64,000 nt of DNA from Uranotaenia lowii (GCF_029784155.1 NC_073692.1:324603406-324667405), one strand, 5' to 3'; positions 1-12,625 are shown, counted from the stretch's first letter. A program made the numbers and translations. Notes: generated by a model from the letters alone, not told the origin.

Positions 1-1755
1 ACGCATCCCGCAAAGGCTTCGTGCCGCAAGCCGAAATGTGCCGGGATAAGGACGGGGGTATCCTGACGGACAATCGTGAGGTGATGAAAAGGTGGAAGCA
101 GCACTTCGATGAACACCTGAACGGCGCACATGCAGGAGATCAAGACGGTGGGGGAAGGTACATCGCCGGCGTAGCCAACGACGAAGACGAGCCACTCCCA
201 ACGATGAGTGAAGTTAAGGAAGCCATTCGCCAGCTGAATAGAAACAAATCGGCTGGGAAGGATGGCATCGCAGCTGAACTCATCAAAATGGGCCCGGACA
301 GGTTGGCCGATTGCCTACACCGGTTGATAATCCGGATCTGGGACATAGAACAGCTACCGGAGGAGTGGAAGGAGGGGGTTATATGCCCCATCTACAAGAA
401 GGGCGACAAATTGGACTGTGAGAACTACCGAGCGATCACTGTCCTCAATGCCGCCTACAAAGTGTTGTCCCGAATCCTACTCCGCCGCTTAACGCCACAA
501 GCAAACAGATTCGTGGGAAGTCACCAGGCCGGCTTTATGGAGGGACGGTCTACGACGGACTAGATATTCACATTACGGCAAATCCTCCAAAAATGCCGTG
601 AACACCAAGTCCCTACGCACCATCTATTCATCGACTTCAAAGCCGCATACGACACGATCGACCGTAACGAGCTATGGAAAATCATGGACGAGAACGGCTT
701 TTCCGGGAAGCTGATCAGACTGATCAAGGCGACGATGGATGGAACGCAGTGCTGTGTGCGGATTTCGGGTGAATTGTCGAGTTCATTCGAATCGCGCAGG
801 GGGCTTCGACAAGGTGATGGTCTTTCCTGCATGATGTTCAACGTGGCGCTAGAAGGTGTTATTCGGCGAGCGGTGGGCGAAATGCGGGGCACGATTTTCA
901 ACAGATCCAGTCAACTTATCTGCTTTGCCGATGACATTGATATAGTCGGCAGATCATCTGCGGCGGTGGAGGAGATCTATCGCAAACTGAAACGCGAAGC
1001 AGGAAGGATTGGGTTGATGATTAATACGTCCAAGACGAAGTACATGCTGGCCTGCGGATCCGAGACCGACCGAACCCGCTTGTCCAGTAATAACAAGGTC
1101 ACGATCGACGGCGACGAGCTGGAGATAGTCGAAGACTTTGTCTATCTCGGCTCTCTGGTGACCGCAGACAATGACACCAGCCGTGAGATCCGGAGGCGAA
1201 TTATCAGCGGAAGTCGTGCCTACTATGGACTCCACAAGCAACTGCGGTCGAGAAGACTTAGCCCTCGCACGAAGTGTAACCTGTATACGACGCTTATTAG
1301 ACCGGTTGTTCTCTACGGGCACGAGACATGGATATTGCTCGAGGAGGACCTGCGTACACTCGGAGTATTCGAGCGACGAGTGTTAAGAACCATCTTTGGC
1401 GGCGTACAGGAGAACGGAATGTGGAGGCGAAGGATGAACCACGAGCTCGCGCGACTCTACGGCGAACCCAGTATCCAGAAGGTGGTGAAGGCTGGCCGGA
1501 TACGCTGGGCGGGACATGTTGCGAGAATGCCGGATGACTGTCCTGCAAAACAGGTGTTCGCCACGAATCCGGTAGGAACAAGACGAGCAGGGGCGCAACG
1601 AGCGAGGTGGTTAGACCAAGTGGAGCGTGATCTGGCGAACGTGGGGTGCCCGAGGAATTGGAGAACGGTTGCCATGGACCGAGTGAATTTTAGGAATTAT
1701 GTTCGTCAAGTTATGTCGTAAGACGGAATACTATGTAAATAAAAAAAAAAAAATA
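1..1755 (+). mobile_element. RTE-type LINE, copy 1, 3' part (5' end outside window)
   Basis: This is the 3' portion of a non-LTR retrotransposon of RTE (JAM1-like) type, running in from beyond the window. Base 1 corresponds to about base 47238 of the second copy, and the two match closely over almost all of their shared length, so both are recent insertions. The coding region ends with TAA at 1719-1721. A very short 3' UTR and an A-rich tail with TAAATAA-like units (about 1735-1755) follow. Short 3' UTRs and simple tails are typical of RTE elements. The 5' target-site repeat cannot be seen. Confidence 0.9.
3..1721 (+). pseudogene. RTE reverse transcriptase, one in-frame stop
   Basis: Reverse transcriptase and C-terminal region of the RTE element; the enzyme would copy element RNA at a nicked target site. 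The frame is open from base 3 to 1718 except for a TAG at 561-563, where copy 2 has CAG (Gln). RT landmarks in order: KSAGKDG (near 255), CPIYKKGD (near 385), [20 protein letters not shown] (near 525), the catalytic-Asp block FIDFKAAYDTID (near 628-660), GLRQGDGLSC (near 803), and FADD at 924-935. Then come SKTKYM, VYLGSLV and a conserved LYTTLIRPVVLYG block. Both catalytic aspartates of FADD are intact. A single C-to-T change therefore separates this piece from an open frame. No host start codon is expected, because the ORF begins upstream with an endonuclease domain. Confidence 0.9.
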
Positions 1756-1843
1756 AGGTATATAACCCGAAGCAGAACTCACAATTTTGTGTAGCGGTTG
1801 TGGTTTTGGGAATAATGTTTTAATACTGATACTCACCTGTGTT

Positions 1844-3208
1844 TCAGCTCGAGTGGATGTCTGTTGGACTATGGTAATTTTCTTGATACTGTAGATTTTG
1901 GAACAATTTGTTCAAAAAAAAAGTGTTCAAGGTACTTGTGAGGTGTAAAACAGCATCATCAACAGAGTGAGCCTGGTAGATAAGTGTCCAATAGATGCTC
2001 ATCAGCGCTGCGTTCAGCTGAGCGAAGTTAGTCCTTTTGAAATTAAGTTTACTATATGGCTGGCTATCATCGCAGTCTGGTATAGGGACGTTTTTGATAG
2101 TGGTGACAGTGGCACGGGGGTGGTGCGAATCTAAGGGTACCAGCGATTCAAAGATCAAGAATTCGGTTGTTGACGTTACTGGCAGTGTTAATCTGATTGA
2201 GGTTCAGAAATGAAAGTTTATCAATCAGCAATGAGCTGGCTGCATTAAACGTAGAGCGAAGGGGTGAAGGGATAGGTATATCCGCTAGTGTGTAGAGTCC
2301 ACTGTATGTTTGGTTGGTTATATTCACCGAACAAAAGTTGTAAATCATGTGGTCCCATAGAGTCATGGATTTCGGTGACGATTTCAATGTGCAGTATATG
2401 AACTGAATTGTCACTTGCAATATATGGACTTGAAAAACAACTTCATTAACTAAAATTTTCTGGTGGTGGTGAATTTCACCCATAATTGCTCGATCAGCTA
2501 GCCACTTCGAGAAGTCAATCTGTGAGATCATAGCTTGTTAGACACATACTGTATTTGTTTTCTCCACTCGTGGAGTGTCCCACCGTTCCCGATAAAAACA
2601 AACAAAAATCGTCGCCAGTGTATTGCTACCTCGCTCACTCACATGTTCTCTCGCAACACTGACAAAATTTTCGGGGCAACACCGTCCGATGGCAGTGCAA
2701 CACCAGGTCAAATCTAGTGCAACACTGTCCGAATAAACAAACAGTTTGACAGCACCTAGTGGTGCACCAGTGCAACACTAGTGCAACACTCGGCATAAAC
2801 AAATACGGTAACAGTGAGGAGAACACTGCCTCCCAGCCCCAGCTTCTTCCCAGTGGTGAGTGAGTCCTTATCTTTTCGATATACAGAGTACCGTTGCCCA
2901 AAAAGCTGGTTCGAGGTAATACAATCGTTCAGCCAAGTTCCAGTGAGAACGATTATATGGTGCTCGACGTCCTATATTGACAGATAGAACTCATCAATCT
3001 TTCTACGTAGCCCCCGTGTGTTCTGATATATTATTATATTATTGGTGTTTGACGGCGAGGCGTTCGTATTCGGTGAGATCCGACAGCGTTGGTTGGGGTC
3101 AGCGAGTCGTGGGTTTGTCTGCAATGCAACCTGACCAAACAGGGGTTTCAACTGTTTGTGTGTATTCCGCCTGTTCAGCTGAGTGTGAGCTTCTGCTTTT
3201 GAAATCAT
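1844..3208 (-). pseudogene. Jockey-type LINE endonuclease remnant, split by a MITE
   Basis: Decayed apurinic-like endonuclease domain of a jockey-superfamily non-LTR element, read leftwards. The start is at about 3065-2970 (IIIYQNTRGLRRKIDEFYLS, then a TGTWLND block in place of the usual TETWL). It continues to about 2812 with LTTGKKLG and a G-rich strand. A 262-bp insertion (2548-2809) follows. The domain resumes at about 2545-2150 and ends with a QINTASNVNNRILDL block, a frameshift near 2150, and LDSHHPRATVT, which matches the usual SDHHP catalytic end. Residues after that (CDDSQPYSKLNFKRTNFAQLNAAL region) are typical of the linker before the RT. No RT domain follows. Several frameshifts make it non-functional. 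Assignment to the superfamily is by motif recognition only. Confidence 0.75.
2548..2809. mobile_element. 262-bp MITE inside the LINE endonuclease remnant
   Basis: The ends are inverted: ACTGTATTTGTTT at 2548-2560 and its complement, with one mismatch, at 2797-2809. The inside carries four copies of a GTGCAACAC motif (near 2696, 2718, 2770, 2781), which looks like a subterminal transposase-binding repeat. Removing this segment rejoins the two halves of the endonuclease domain at 1844-3208. No convincing target duplication is visible. Confidence 0.6.
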
Positions 3209-3621
3209 CTGTGGTGACGCTGTATTGTGCGTCGTTTGCTCGTGTCCAAGAATTTGGTGGCCATTCTGGTCATCTAGTGAACAAGAGGTTGCTCTAACGT
3301 TTGTTTGTTTTGCATACCTACATGCGCGAGAAAGGCTGAGAAACGAGCAGTATTGACTGGATTGAGAGTGTTAGGTCCTTAGATGTTTGGAACTGAGGAA
3401 TTGAGATTCTGTAGCAGTGATAGTGTTTGCTATGCAGTGCAGTCCGTTCTGCACCTGGTGGCTTCCAGTCGTTTCAGATACATCGGGCAGGCCGTATTCC
3501 AGGCTGAGTGTGAAGTGTCGAGTTTTTCTGTGGGGGTTTGGGCTCGATTGAACACAATTTGCGCACTATTCACACGTTGTGTTGCATTCGGACACAAGGT
3601 GAACTGTGCAGCGGTTCCACC
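3209..3621. other. No gene recognised; left flank of a SINE
   Basis: Moderate-GC sequence upstream of the LINE remnant, possibly its 5' part. Open frames here lack recognisable domains. The long frames on either strand overlap the SINE and look like chance. Confidence 0.4.
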
Positions 3622-3800
3622 AGGCTCAGTTGGCAAGTCTGTTGTCTCCTGAGCCGATGTCCGCGAGTTCGAGCCCAAGAGTAAACATCGAACACAGTTG
3701 TACCGGATAAGTTTTTCAATAACGATCCGCGAACTGCAACGTTGATAAAGTCGCGAATGCCATAAAGATTTTAAAACGACTATAATAGAAACAAAAAAAA
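3622..3800 (+). mobile_element. tRNA-derived SINE, family 1, copy 1
   Basis: The head looks like a tRNA. An A-box-like GGCTCAGTTGG lies at 3623 and a B-box-like GAGTTCGAGCC at about 3664, spaced as in pol III promoters. A body shared with 12626-12812 follows (ACAGTTGTACCGGATAAG and beyond) and the element ends in an A-rich tail near 3790-3800. Such elements are transcribed by RNA polymerase III and moved by a partner LINE. Confidence 0.8.
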
Positions 3801-5447
3801 TGTTCTGGAGAAATTATTGAAGGTGTTCACATCTTCTTCAATAATCGCGAACGATAGTGTTTGGAGCGAAGTTTTAAGCTGCTTCAAACAAATCACTTTC
3901 AATGAGGCAGACGAGGGTTAATTGTTATATTGAATTTCATTGAATTTAAATTGAATTTATTGAAATTCATTCGAAAATCCCGAGATTTTCCGACGTAGTT
4001 TTAGAGCAGTTTGCCTTTCTGCTTCAAATTTTTCGGAGAGAGAACTCGCAACAGTGTGCTGAAGTTTGTGTGCAGATGATATGGTGACTCATATGACGGC
4101 AAAGTAACCGCTCGGAAGGGATCGTATTTGTTTGGTCCGGATACGTCTACGGAAAATTATGGCAACCTTAACTTATAACCCTTTTTCTTTGAGAGTTCTG
4201 AATACAACACAGAACTTTTTTTCAAACATCTTTAGAGATTTGAGTCACTAAAAGACCTCAAGTTTTAAGATTTTTAAGTTTAAATTTATAAGAACTGGAA
4301 TTAAAACCCCCGAGTTTTAAAGTTTCATAACTTTCATGATTCGAAAATTGAGCGTTTCAAAACATTTTACACACATGAGCTGTTAAATATCAAAGGTTGT
4401 TAAAGTTCTCTACCACCAAAGTTTCTCGCCGATCGCATCTTCAAAGTAACGAGAGGCAGGCAGGAAAGTTTTCGTCGCTTTCATCTGCCACGTAATTCCC
4501 CACGGGAAAGTTCGGCTTTTCTCCCAAGATGGTTTCCGGAAAGCTGGCCTCTATAAATACTTCATCGCACTGAATGAACAATGAGAAACATCCCTCAACT
4601 TTCACGCTCGGAAAATGGACCATAAAAGACGACGACAACGACGACCAAGACAATTTCGACGACAGGACATCCTGCGAGGAGCGAATGAGAACAGGCCCAG
4701 AGAAATAAAATAAAACAACATGGTGGAAAGGAAGAAAAAAAACTACTGCAAAGAGTGGCAAATCGAGAAATCTTGGCGTCCACCGGGGCAAATCTTTTAA
4801 TTAATTCCTAATGTAATCCTACTTAAGTTGATGTTCGTTTGGCATATTGTTGTACCTTCGCAAAAACCAAACCAGGAGCCGAGGGGCCTCGCGACCTGGG
4901 AAAGCGAACTGGGAGAATTTTGAGGAAGGGTGGGAAATTTCCCATGCTCTTTGCCATCATTTTGGGTTAATGTTGCTATCGAAGACGAAAAGACGTGACC
5001 CGTTTGTTGTATCGAAGATTCAATAATTAGGTTCGAGCCCTGGCAAAATCGATAGCTAAAGGAAGGATGCCACTCGCTGTTTTCCGGCGGTAGCGTTAAG
5101 TTAATCAGTGGAGCAGAAGTTGGAAAACTTAAATGGTTTCAAGCACTGTGCTGTGCTGTGTGTGAATGGAATTTTAAAGCTGCCCCTCGAGAGCGATTAA
5201 AGGTTGTTGACAGTTTTAAAGGGACTTTAAGGCAGAGTTTGGTTTCGTATAAACGGAAATTTAAGATTCAAACTTAGTTAAAGTGAAACATTTCAATTTT
5301 TAATTGAAAATATATTTCCACCGCTCGTAGAGGTCTATTGGGGAATATAAAGGGAAAAGACACAATTTTTCTGTTTGTTTTGATAAAGCCGTTATTAAGC
5401 CAACCCCTTTTCTGATACCCTTTAAATTTCATCTTATTTTTTGTTTG
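3801..5447. other. AT-rich intergenic DNA with a GC-richer island at 4430-4800
   Basis: No coding domain is seen. The island at about 4430-4800 carries short (GAC/GAA) purine-rich runs and two overlapping minus-strand open frames without recognisable motifs. The rest is AT-rich unique sequence. No repeat of any other region in this window was noticed. Confidence 0.4.
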
Positions 5448-5552
5448 AAAAAAATTCCATCATGCATGAGTTTTGGACCAAAACGAAAGTCTAATGACCC
5501 CAGAGTTTAAGAAATTAAAATTGACGCGAATCGACGCAGTCTAGAGTCGTTT
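5448..5552. repeat. Fragment of the large foldback family
   Basis: Degenerate copy of the outer part of one foldback arm. Compare GAGTTTTGGACCAAAACGAA at about 5468 with the same string at about 9911, followed by similar ACCCCAG and TCGAC.CAGTCTA segments. Only one arm is present. Confidence 0.65.
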
Positions 5553-8030
5553 ATCAAATTGTTTATCAATTGAAAGAACCCCTTTTAAACCTGTATAGTT
5601 CCAGAGATCCAGAATGTCACATTTGAACTTTATTGGGTTCCAAATTGGGATTATGGGGATAATCTCGCTCTAGGATTTTGAAGAGTTTTTTTTTAAATGG
5701 GTAAGTTTGGTAATCATGATCATTTGAAACAGTATGGTCGTGTTCGAATATTGATGTGATTTGATTTGAATCTACAGCTCCTTCAATTGAATGTTCAATC
5801 ATTACATTTCTCTTATTCAGATAAGCTAAACCAAACGAATTATTCTTAATGCCTGAAACGACTTTAAAACCAAAGCTCGTATTTTCCTTTTGCGAGAATG
5901 TTTCCCTCTCAATGTGGTGCCAATTTAAACGATTCTTGGAACTACTCCGCTGGTAAACCTTTGGTGGTAATTTTCTAGAGCTTTTTTTTCAAAGAAGAAC
6001 GAATTCGGCAAAGCACCAGGAAAAAAAGTCAAACTCAAGAGTTCGAATAGCACAAATCTGAAACCTCTTCTCGACGTTGAAGCTGTTCCGTCGATTGGAT
6101 TCCGAGAAAATCACCAGCTGCTCGGTATCATCAATGCCGAATCTCAAAGGTGATTCTTCTTTGAATTTATTTCCATGTTTTTCCCACGATGTGCCCGCCC
6201 TTTCTGCTGGCAGTTGGCTCTTGGCTGCTGATGTTGATGGTGATGCTCAATGTATCTTCGATTTGAATTTTCTAAGCACTAAATCGTGTGCACTATTTTG
6301 CTGCGAAAGCAAACGGTTGATTTTTCCTGGTGTATTGAAACTCTTTCAATTGAGCTTTGAGACTGTTTTCTTGGACGTTTAAAGACAGTGGAATACATAT
6401 TTTTAGCTCAAAGTTTTTACACATTTAATTTTAACCCTTTAACGCATAGTGTTGTTTTGAAACAACCCTAATCAAAATCCAAATATCTCTAAAACGCGTG
6501 GATATTTTTGAGTGATGTGTTCACAAAAAAATATTTAAGAGATAAAAAGAAATAAGCCCAGGGTATTCTAATCACAATATTTAAAAGTATGTGTGAGATA
6601 TGAAAAAAAGTATGCGGAAAAAATGCAAAAAAAAACCAATTTAGATATTTTTTTTTTTTGAAAATAGTAGTTTTTGGAAAATTGCTGTTATTTCTTCAGA
6701 TTTTCAAATTTGAATGAATTGTTTAATCCCAATCAATCACAAATCACCTTCCTGCACCCAATAAACAAGGTTTTGAAAAAAATTGCAAAATCGTGTTAAA
6801 ACGAACTAATAATTTCAAAAATTATTTTTCATCTTAGATGGACCATAACTTTAATAAAACTCAAAATAAGGTCTTCAAACGTGTTGAGTTTTGTTATTCG
6901 AATAAAATGTTATTATTTCACTGAATCATGCAATTTTCATTTTAAAAAAGTCATGCATTAAGTTCATCCTCGTAGAGTTTGAAAATTTCTTATTTATTTC
7001 TAATTTCTTATTTCTACTATATTAATTCTTAATTTCTTTTAATTATTGTTCCTGAAACCTGAAGAAAAACTGTCACAAAAACATGAAAACTATAAGAGTG
7101 TTATAGAAAAGTCAATGTTAAAATCAAATTTTGTTTTTTGCTTTCGAAATAAAAAAAAATAACGACAGTGAAAGGGATTGTTCATCTTTTTTTTTGCGTC
7201 AGTAGTCTGAATTACTTTTCTTTTTGTCGGGCCTATTCTTCATCACAAAAACAATACTTTTTTTAATAAACTCAGACATTATATTATGATAGTGACAAAT
7301 ATTTCCTTATCTGGAAAGTTTAAATTTGAAATGAGTTTTGACCAATTTGTAAGTTATCGCCTTAGAAACTTACAAAATTTAAAGTTACATGACACTCAAA
7401 TCAAATAAAGTCAATAAATAAACAAAAAAAGTTCCAAGCAAATATACATAAATTAATAACATTGTTTTTTGAATCATGAATAAGTCGACCACAGGAAGAT
7501 TTATAATCCCTGATGTTGTTTCAAAAAATTCCAGCTATTTTTTTTATTGATTTATAGAGGGCTTTTTGAGTTTTGATGAAACATACAAAGTTATCATAGA
7601 AAACTCAAAATATTTTGACCTTTTTAAAAATAATTTAGCAAAAACGTTTCCAGTACCTCATAGATAAATTTTTATGCAAATTTAGAAGACTTTCAAGATT
7701 TATATAAAAAAATATATTTAAAAATATTACCCTGAATTTAAAGAACAGTAAGTGTTTAAACATAAAAAAGCTAGGCATTTTCCCAAGCGAACTCGGGCAA
7801 GAAAAACTCATGCAAAGTTTTCCAAAACATCAATTTAAAGTAAATTACACTTGGAATAATTAATTTAAAAATTTGAACCCCAAATCTCAAAAAGCTAGAA
7901 TGTCACAGGTTGAGAGACTTGAGGCGCTTCTTATTGCGTTTGAAATTTTCTGAGGAATTTAAATCTGCTTTTAAATTAGACCTGACACAACTGATCCTTG
8001 TTACCCAAAAAAGTGTCTTAATTTCATGAC
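5553..8030. other. AT-rich DNA, nothing recognised
   Basis: Very AT-rich with long A and T runs. A short plus-strand frame at 6077-6382 has no recognisable domain. No tRNA-like head, TIR pair or RT motif was seen. Confidence 0.4.
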
Positions 8031-8130
8031 TAAGCTTGCCAGATTGCCCGGGTTTATCTGGACTTGCCCAGATATTTTATACAAATTTAGAAATAGTACG
8101 GTCCAGCCTGGTTTCCCACATGTTGTTGGG
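8031..8130. repeat. 'CCGG' MITE family, truncated fragment
   Basis: Begins TAAGCTTGCCAGATTGCCCG and continues with CTGGACTTGCCCAGATATTT, like the left ends of the copies at 18946 and 27678. The similarity fades after about 100 bases. Confidence 0.7.
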
Positions 8131-8185
8131 ATTTTGCCATATATAATATATTTTTTATATCATTGTGAGAAAAACGAAAATATTA

Positions 8186-10374
8186 GGGTGGTCGGATTTC
8201 CCGGTTTTTTCAAATCCGGTATTTCGGTTTTTGTTATTTATTTTTATTTGTAATATTATTTTTCAAAATATATCGAATTCATGAAATGGTTTCATCTAAT
8301 TGCAGTAGTAGTGGCATAAAATGCTCAGAATTAATAATGCAATATATTAATGATATTTTAAATTATCCCTTTTCATAAATCCATCATCATCCTCATGATA
8401 ATCATAATATTTATGATCTTCATTTTATTATCATGATTTCGCTGTGAGGTTGCAGAAATGACTTAACTAATAAATAAACAAAACTCAAAACACTGTTACA
8501 AAGTTTTTGGTTGACCCACAAAATTACAGATTATTGTTATCTAAAATACGGATGTTTTCCCCGCAACCTAGGTCGTGATCGCATTAAGTTTGCCTTTCTA
8601 TAAATAAAACAATCAAAGAGAATTAAAAATCTATTAAAAACCGGTCAAAATTCAGCAAAAAATATAGTTGTTTGGATCTGATCCATACGCTTTTTGTTGC
8701 TTTAGTACTGTTGCAAATTTATAAAAAATTTGCTACTGCTATGCCTGGAAAAAAAATGCTTCAACAGCGTTAAAAATAAAAATAACAAAGTTCCATCAAT
8801 AACCTTGAAAATATTGATAAAAAAAATCATTCAAACAGTCTTATATTTATTTAAATGCTGACTCTATTGAAAGTTTTGTTAGAACTTAGGTCAGAATTGA
8901 TGTAAACATGTGTTAAAATACTGACTCTGTAGAAACATTTTGAATCAAACTAGAAGGTTTCTAATCAGTTTCAATATTTTTCGTTTTGAATTTCACGTTT
9001 GTGAAAGCTCGGCACCGCTTAGAACGATTTTGATAAACATGGCCTGTTTATAAATAAAACATTTTTGCAAATTTTACCAAATTCCAGCTTGTCAATGAAA
9101 AATTCAGTGATTATTGTGAAGCATTCTTAAACTTCTTGTAGCTGTATCTTTTTTCAGTCTTTGTACACTAGACTGAGTCGATTTGGGGTCATTTTTGAAA
9201 TTCTCAAACCCTGGGGTCTCAAAAGCTTCGTTTCGGTCCAAAACTCAGCCATGGTTTTTTGGAGAATTTTTAAGTAAAGTTTACATGAGTAAATTTGGAC
9301 TTTTAGGTTTGTATGGGAAAATTGAATATTTTGTACTGAAAAATCATCACCGTTTTTGTTTCTTCTGTACAGCCAAGTCTGCTTATGGGTTTTTGTGCCA
9401 ATGTATAAATTCTTGAAAGGAAATTTTCCGCTGAACAACTTTGTCGAAGACCGAAAATTCGTATCTTATTAGCCAAAAAAGTTATCAGCTGTTTAACAGA
9501 GGTATGGTTTTTGGCATTGATAAACAATAAATTCATTTGACACCACTGCTTGTGCCCCCCGCGCATAATTGCATGAAAAGTAGGCTTGCAATACCTCGCA
9601 AGGCACCCAGCAGTGGTGTCAATTGAATTCATTGTTTATCAAAGCCAAATGACATACCTCTGTTGAACAGCTAATAACTTTTTTGTCTAATAAGATACGA
9701 ATTTACGGTCTTCGACAAAGTTGTTCAGCGAAAAAATTCCTTTCAAGAATTTATAAATTGGCACAAAAACCATTAGCAGGATCGGGTGTACAGAAGAAAC
9801 AAAAACGATGATGATTTTTCAGTACAAAATATTCAATTTTCCCATACAAACCTAAAACTCCAAATTTACTCATGTAAACGTTACTTAAAAATTCTGCAAA
9901 AAATCATAGATGAGTTTTGGACCAAAACGAAGCATTTTAGACCCCAGGATTTGAGAAATTCAAAAATGACCCCAAATCGACTCAGTCTATTGTACACTTC
10001 AAAAGCACGTCTTTAAATGTTGTGGAGCGTTAGTTCGAAAGCTGAACTGAAATGTGTAAAGTTTCATAAAAAAAAGCTTTGATTCAAAATGTAACATCGA
10101 CCAGTTTTAGCAATAATCAAATCTCACATAAACCTTGCAGTAAGGTTTATTGAGCTTGGACTTTGAAGCTGATTGAACAAAATTTGAGTATTTGTACTCA
10201 TAAATATTTGGTAAAAAATACATTTAGCTGTGTCAATTTTAGAACAATGCTAAATGATGAAAAATTAACCGGAAATATCGGATTTTTATCGTCCCAAAAG
10301 TCGGTATTCCGGTATTGAGAAAATGGGCGGTTCAACCGGTTTAACCAGTTTCAGTAAAACCGGTTAGACCACCC
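8186..10374. mobile_element. TIR element with TA flanks, 2.19 kb, holding a foldback
   Basis: The ends are inverted: GGGTGGTC at 8186 and GACCACCC ending at 10374, both bordered by TA, with further CCGGTTTT-like similarity inside the ends. TA flanks and a GGG start suggest a Tc1/mariner-like or related non-autonomous element. The interior is AT-rich with no recognised transposase. The palindrome at 9162-9996 sits within it and accounts for over a third of its length. Confidence 0.5.
9162..9996. repeat. Large palindromic foldback element, ~389-bp arms
   Basis: The left arm (9162-9550) and right arm (9609-9996) are near-complete reverse complements separated by a loop of about 58 bases that contains CCCCCCGCGC. 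Outer ends: TGTACACTAGACTGAG on the left, matching CTCAGTCTATTGTACA on the right. It has no coding capacity; long open frames on both strands simply mirror each other. Relatives lie at 5448, 13822 and 63480. Confidence 0.85.
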
Positions 10375-12625
10375 TAGAAAATAAATCTGACCCAATCATA
10401 AATTCAACTGAATACCATAAAAATCATTTAACCTGTCTTCCAAGCCATTCCAACAAACTGCTCTTATGGAACGGTTTTATTCTGTGAAACAAAAACAAAA
10501 TCTGTGAAAATTTGGCAGTTTAAGAGAAAACTTCTATTGATTAACACAATACGATCCAAAGTTTCGTAGCATTTTCGAGATGATGCATAGTATGTAATAG
10601 AAGTATAGATAATATTCGCGAAAATTCCCATTTAAAGAAACCTTCAATCGGTTTGGCTGCGTAGGACTGTGAATTCAAAACTCAGCTGGATAATTCAATA
10701 AATTTCTCTTGCCTGTCAGAAGATGTCCAAACATGCCTTGAAGATCAAATTTGGTATCATTTAAAGGTGGTAGAATGCCAAAATTTTGCTTTCATTTTTC
10801 ATATGTACATGGATACCTCGATAATCCCGAGTGTAAGTTTCACTGAAACCATAACAATGAATCGTTTAGCCAAAGTTTTAAAATGAGTTTTGTGGGCATA
10901 AAGATGCCATTTTCGGCTTTCAAAAATTTTGAAGCACGGAAAATACGAACCTTTTTAAAAATTTGATTATTAAAGAAAATCTTTTTTTTTAGTTTTCTCT
11001 GGCGACAAACTTGTCCTCACACGACCAAACAATATGTTCGAAGTCATAGGCCGCAATCGCATAAATTGCAGCCAATAATATTCATACGATAGAGTGCCGC
11101 ATTTGAAGAATAATGATTGGACATGAGACGGGAAAATAAACAAATAGAGTCCCGATTCAGGTTCTATCCATTAAACCAGAGTAGAAGCCTAACCTAACCA
11201 AGAAATAAAATTAGTTGAATACGATTTTTTGCACTGACTAGAAAATCAACACTCAAAATGGCGATTAATATGCCAATAATAAAAAAAATTGCTGTTTGTT
11301 TTCCGCTCGATTTAACTTGGACACCTCATTGAATCTGATGTTTCATGACTAACAATTGAATACTAAATCATGCTATCATTTTGATCTCACTTTTCTGCTC
11401 TATCAGTTGCTCCGGTAGTAAGTCTCTTTAGTTTAAACAATGTAGGTTAATAAAACCAGATAAATTGACAAAGTTGTACTAAAATGATGGTTTATTCATT
11501 TTCCAAATGTTATAATATTGCGCCCGAGCAGACTTTGATGCCTGAATCGATAGCAAACAGTTACCAAATGAGCAATCAATGCCAAAATAAAAGCATAATT
11601 TAATATCGTTTTTTTACCGATGGCAAATCTTGGTTTCATTCAAGCATCATTATGTCAAATTGTGATGCCAAATAAAGCTTGGAGATCATAATAAATATAC
11701 TAGTTGGTTTGGATTTAAGGTCATTAAGGTCATTAAGGTTTCATTTACTACGATAGAGCAGGAAAATGAGAACAAGATGAAACAATGATTTGGTACTCAA
11801 TTTACTGCGTTATACAAGTTTATGAAAGAGTCCAATTTGATTAGCTTTCGATGTTAGAGTAATATAAAAACTAGGTATCATTAAAATATTTCAATTTTAC
11901 GTAGTTCTTCTCAATTCTTTTAAAAAAATTACAAAAGAATCTATCAAACTACTTATCTCAATTTAAAAAAATCCTTAGTTTTCATCGAATAGCAAACTGA
12001 GACCAAAACGAGGTTGACGTTTACAAAATTAGTTTTTACAAAAAAATAAAATCAACGAAGAAAAACAAACTCAAAATAAACATTCCATAGGCAATTTTAG
12101 AAACTTTATTTCAAAGACGCCGAGACATTATACAATCCAGAACAAAACTTTATTGTTAATTCTCCATCATGATTTGACAGCAAAATCTGGTCCAGTTTTG
12201 ACGAAATATGAAAAAATTTTGCTTTTGTTTTTCATATGAGAATAGCATATTTAAGAGCCTAAGTTTAAGTATTTTAGTATTAATAAAGGAAAAAATAGCA
12301 TATTTATGCGGAATTGAGATTCTTAAAAAGTTTTATTATAATTCTTTTAGCCAGCCTTTTAAAAGGAGATGTTGTGGCAATTAGAAGCAAAAAGTGGAAA
12401 CAAGGTTATGATTAAGGTATCAAAGAAACCTAAAATCATTATACAATCTTACTCAATCCTGCTGTCATGCTTTGGAGCAAAATTTGGTATCATTTCACCC
12501 AAATAACGGTTAAACAATGCCCGAATATTACTCTAATTACTCATATACGAATTGCACAAACTTTGTTTGTATTGAAAGCTCATTCACACCTCGTTAAGAC
12601 AGCCTTTTCAAAGGGGCTTGTGATA
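10375..12625. other. AT-rich DNA without a recognised gene
   Basis: No domain, TIR pair or tRNA head is convincing here. A tRNA-like B-box string near 10672 (GTGAATTCAAAACTC) resembles one near 28520 and may be a worn SINE head. Short recurring phrases around 'TTTGGTATCATTT' hint at old internal repeats. Confidence 0.35.

Noticed and set aside
9183..10016. Several open frames in the foldback region
   Set aside because: They mirror one another on the two arms and exist only because the palindrome is read on both strands.
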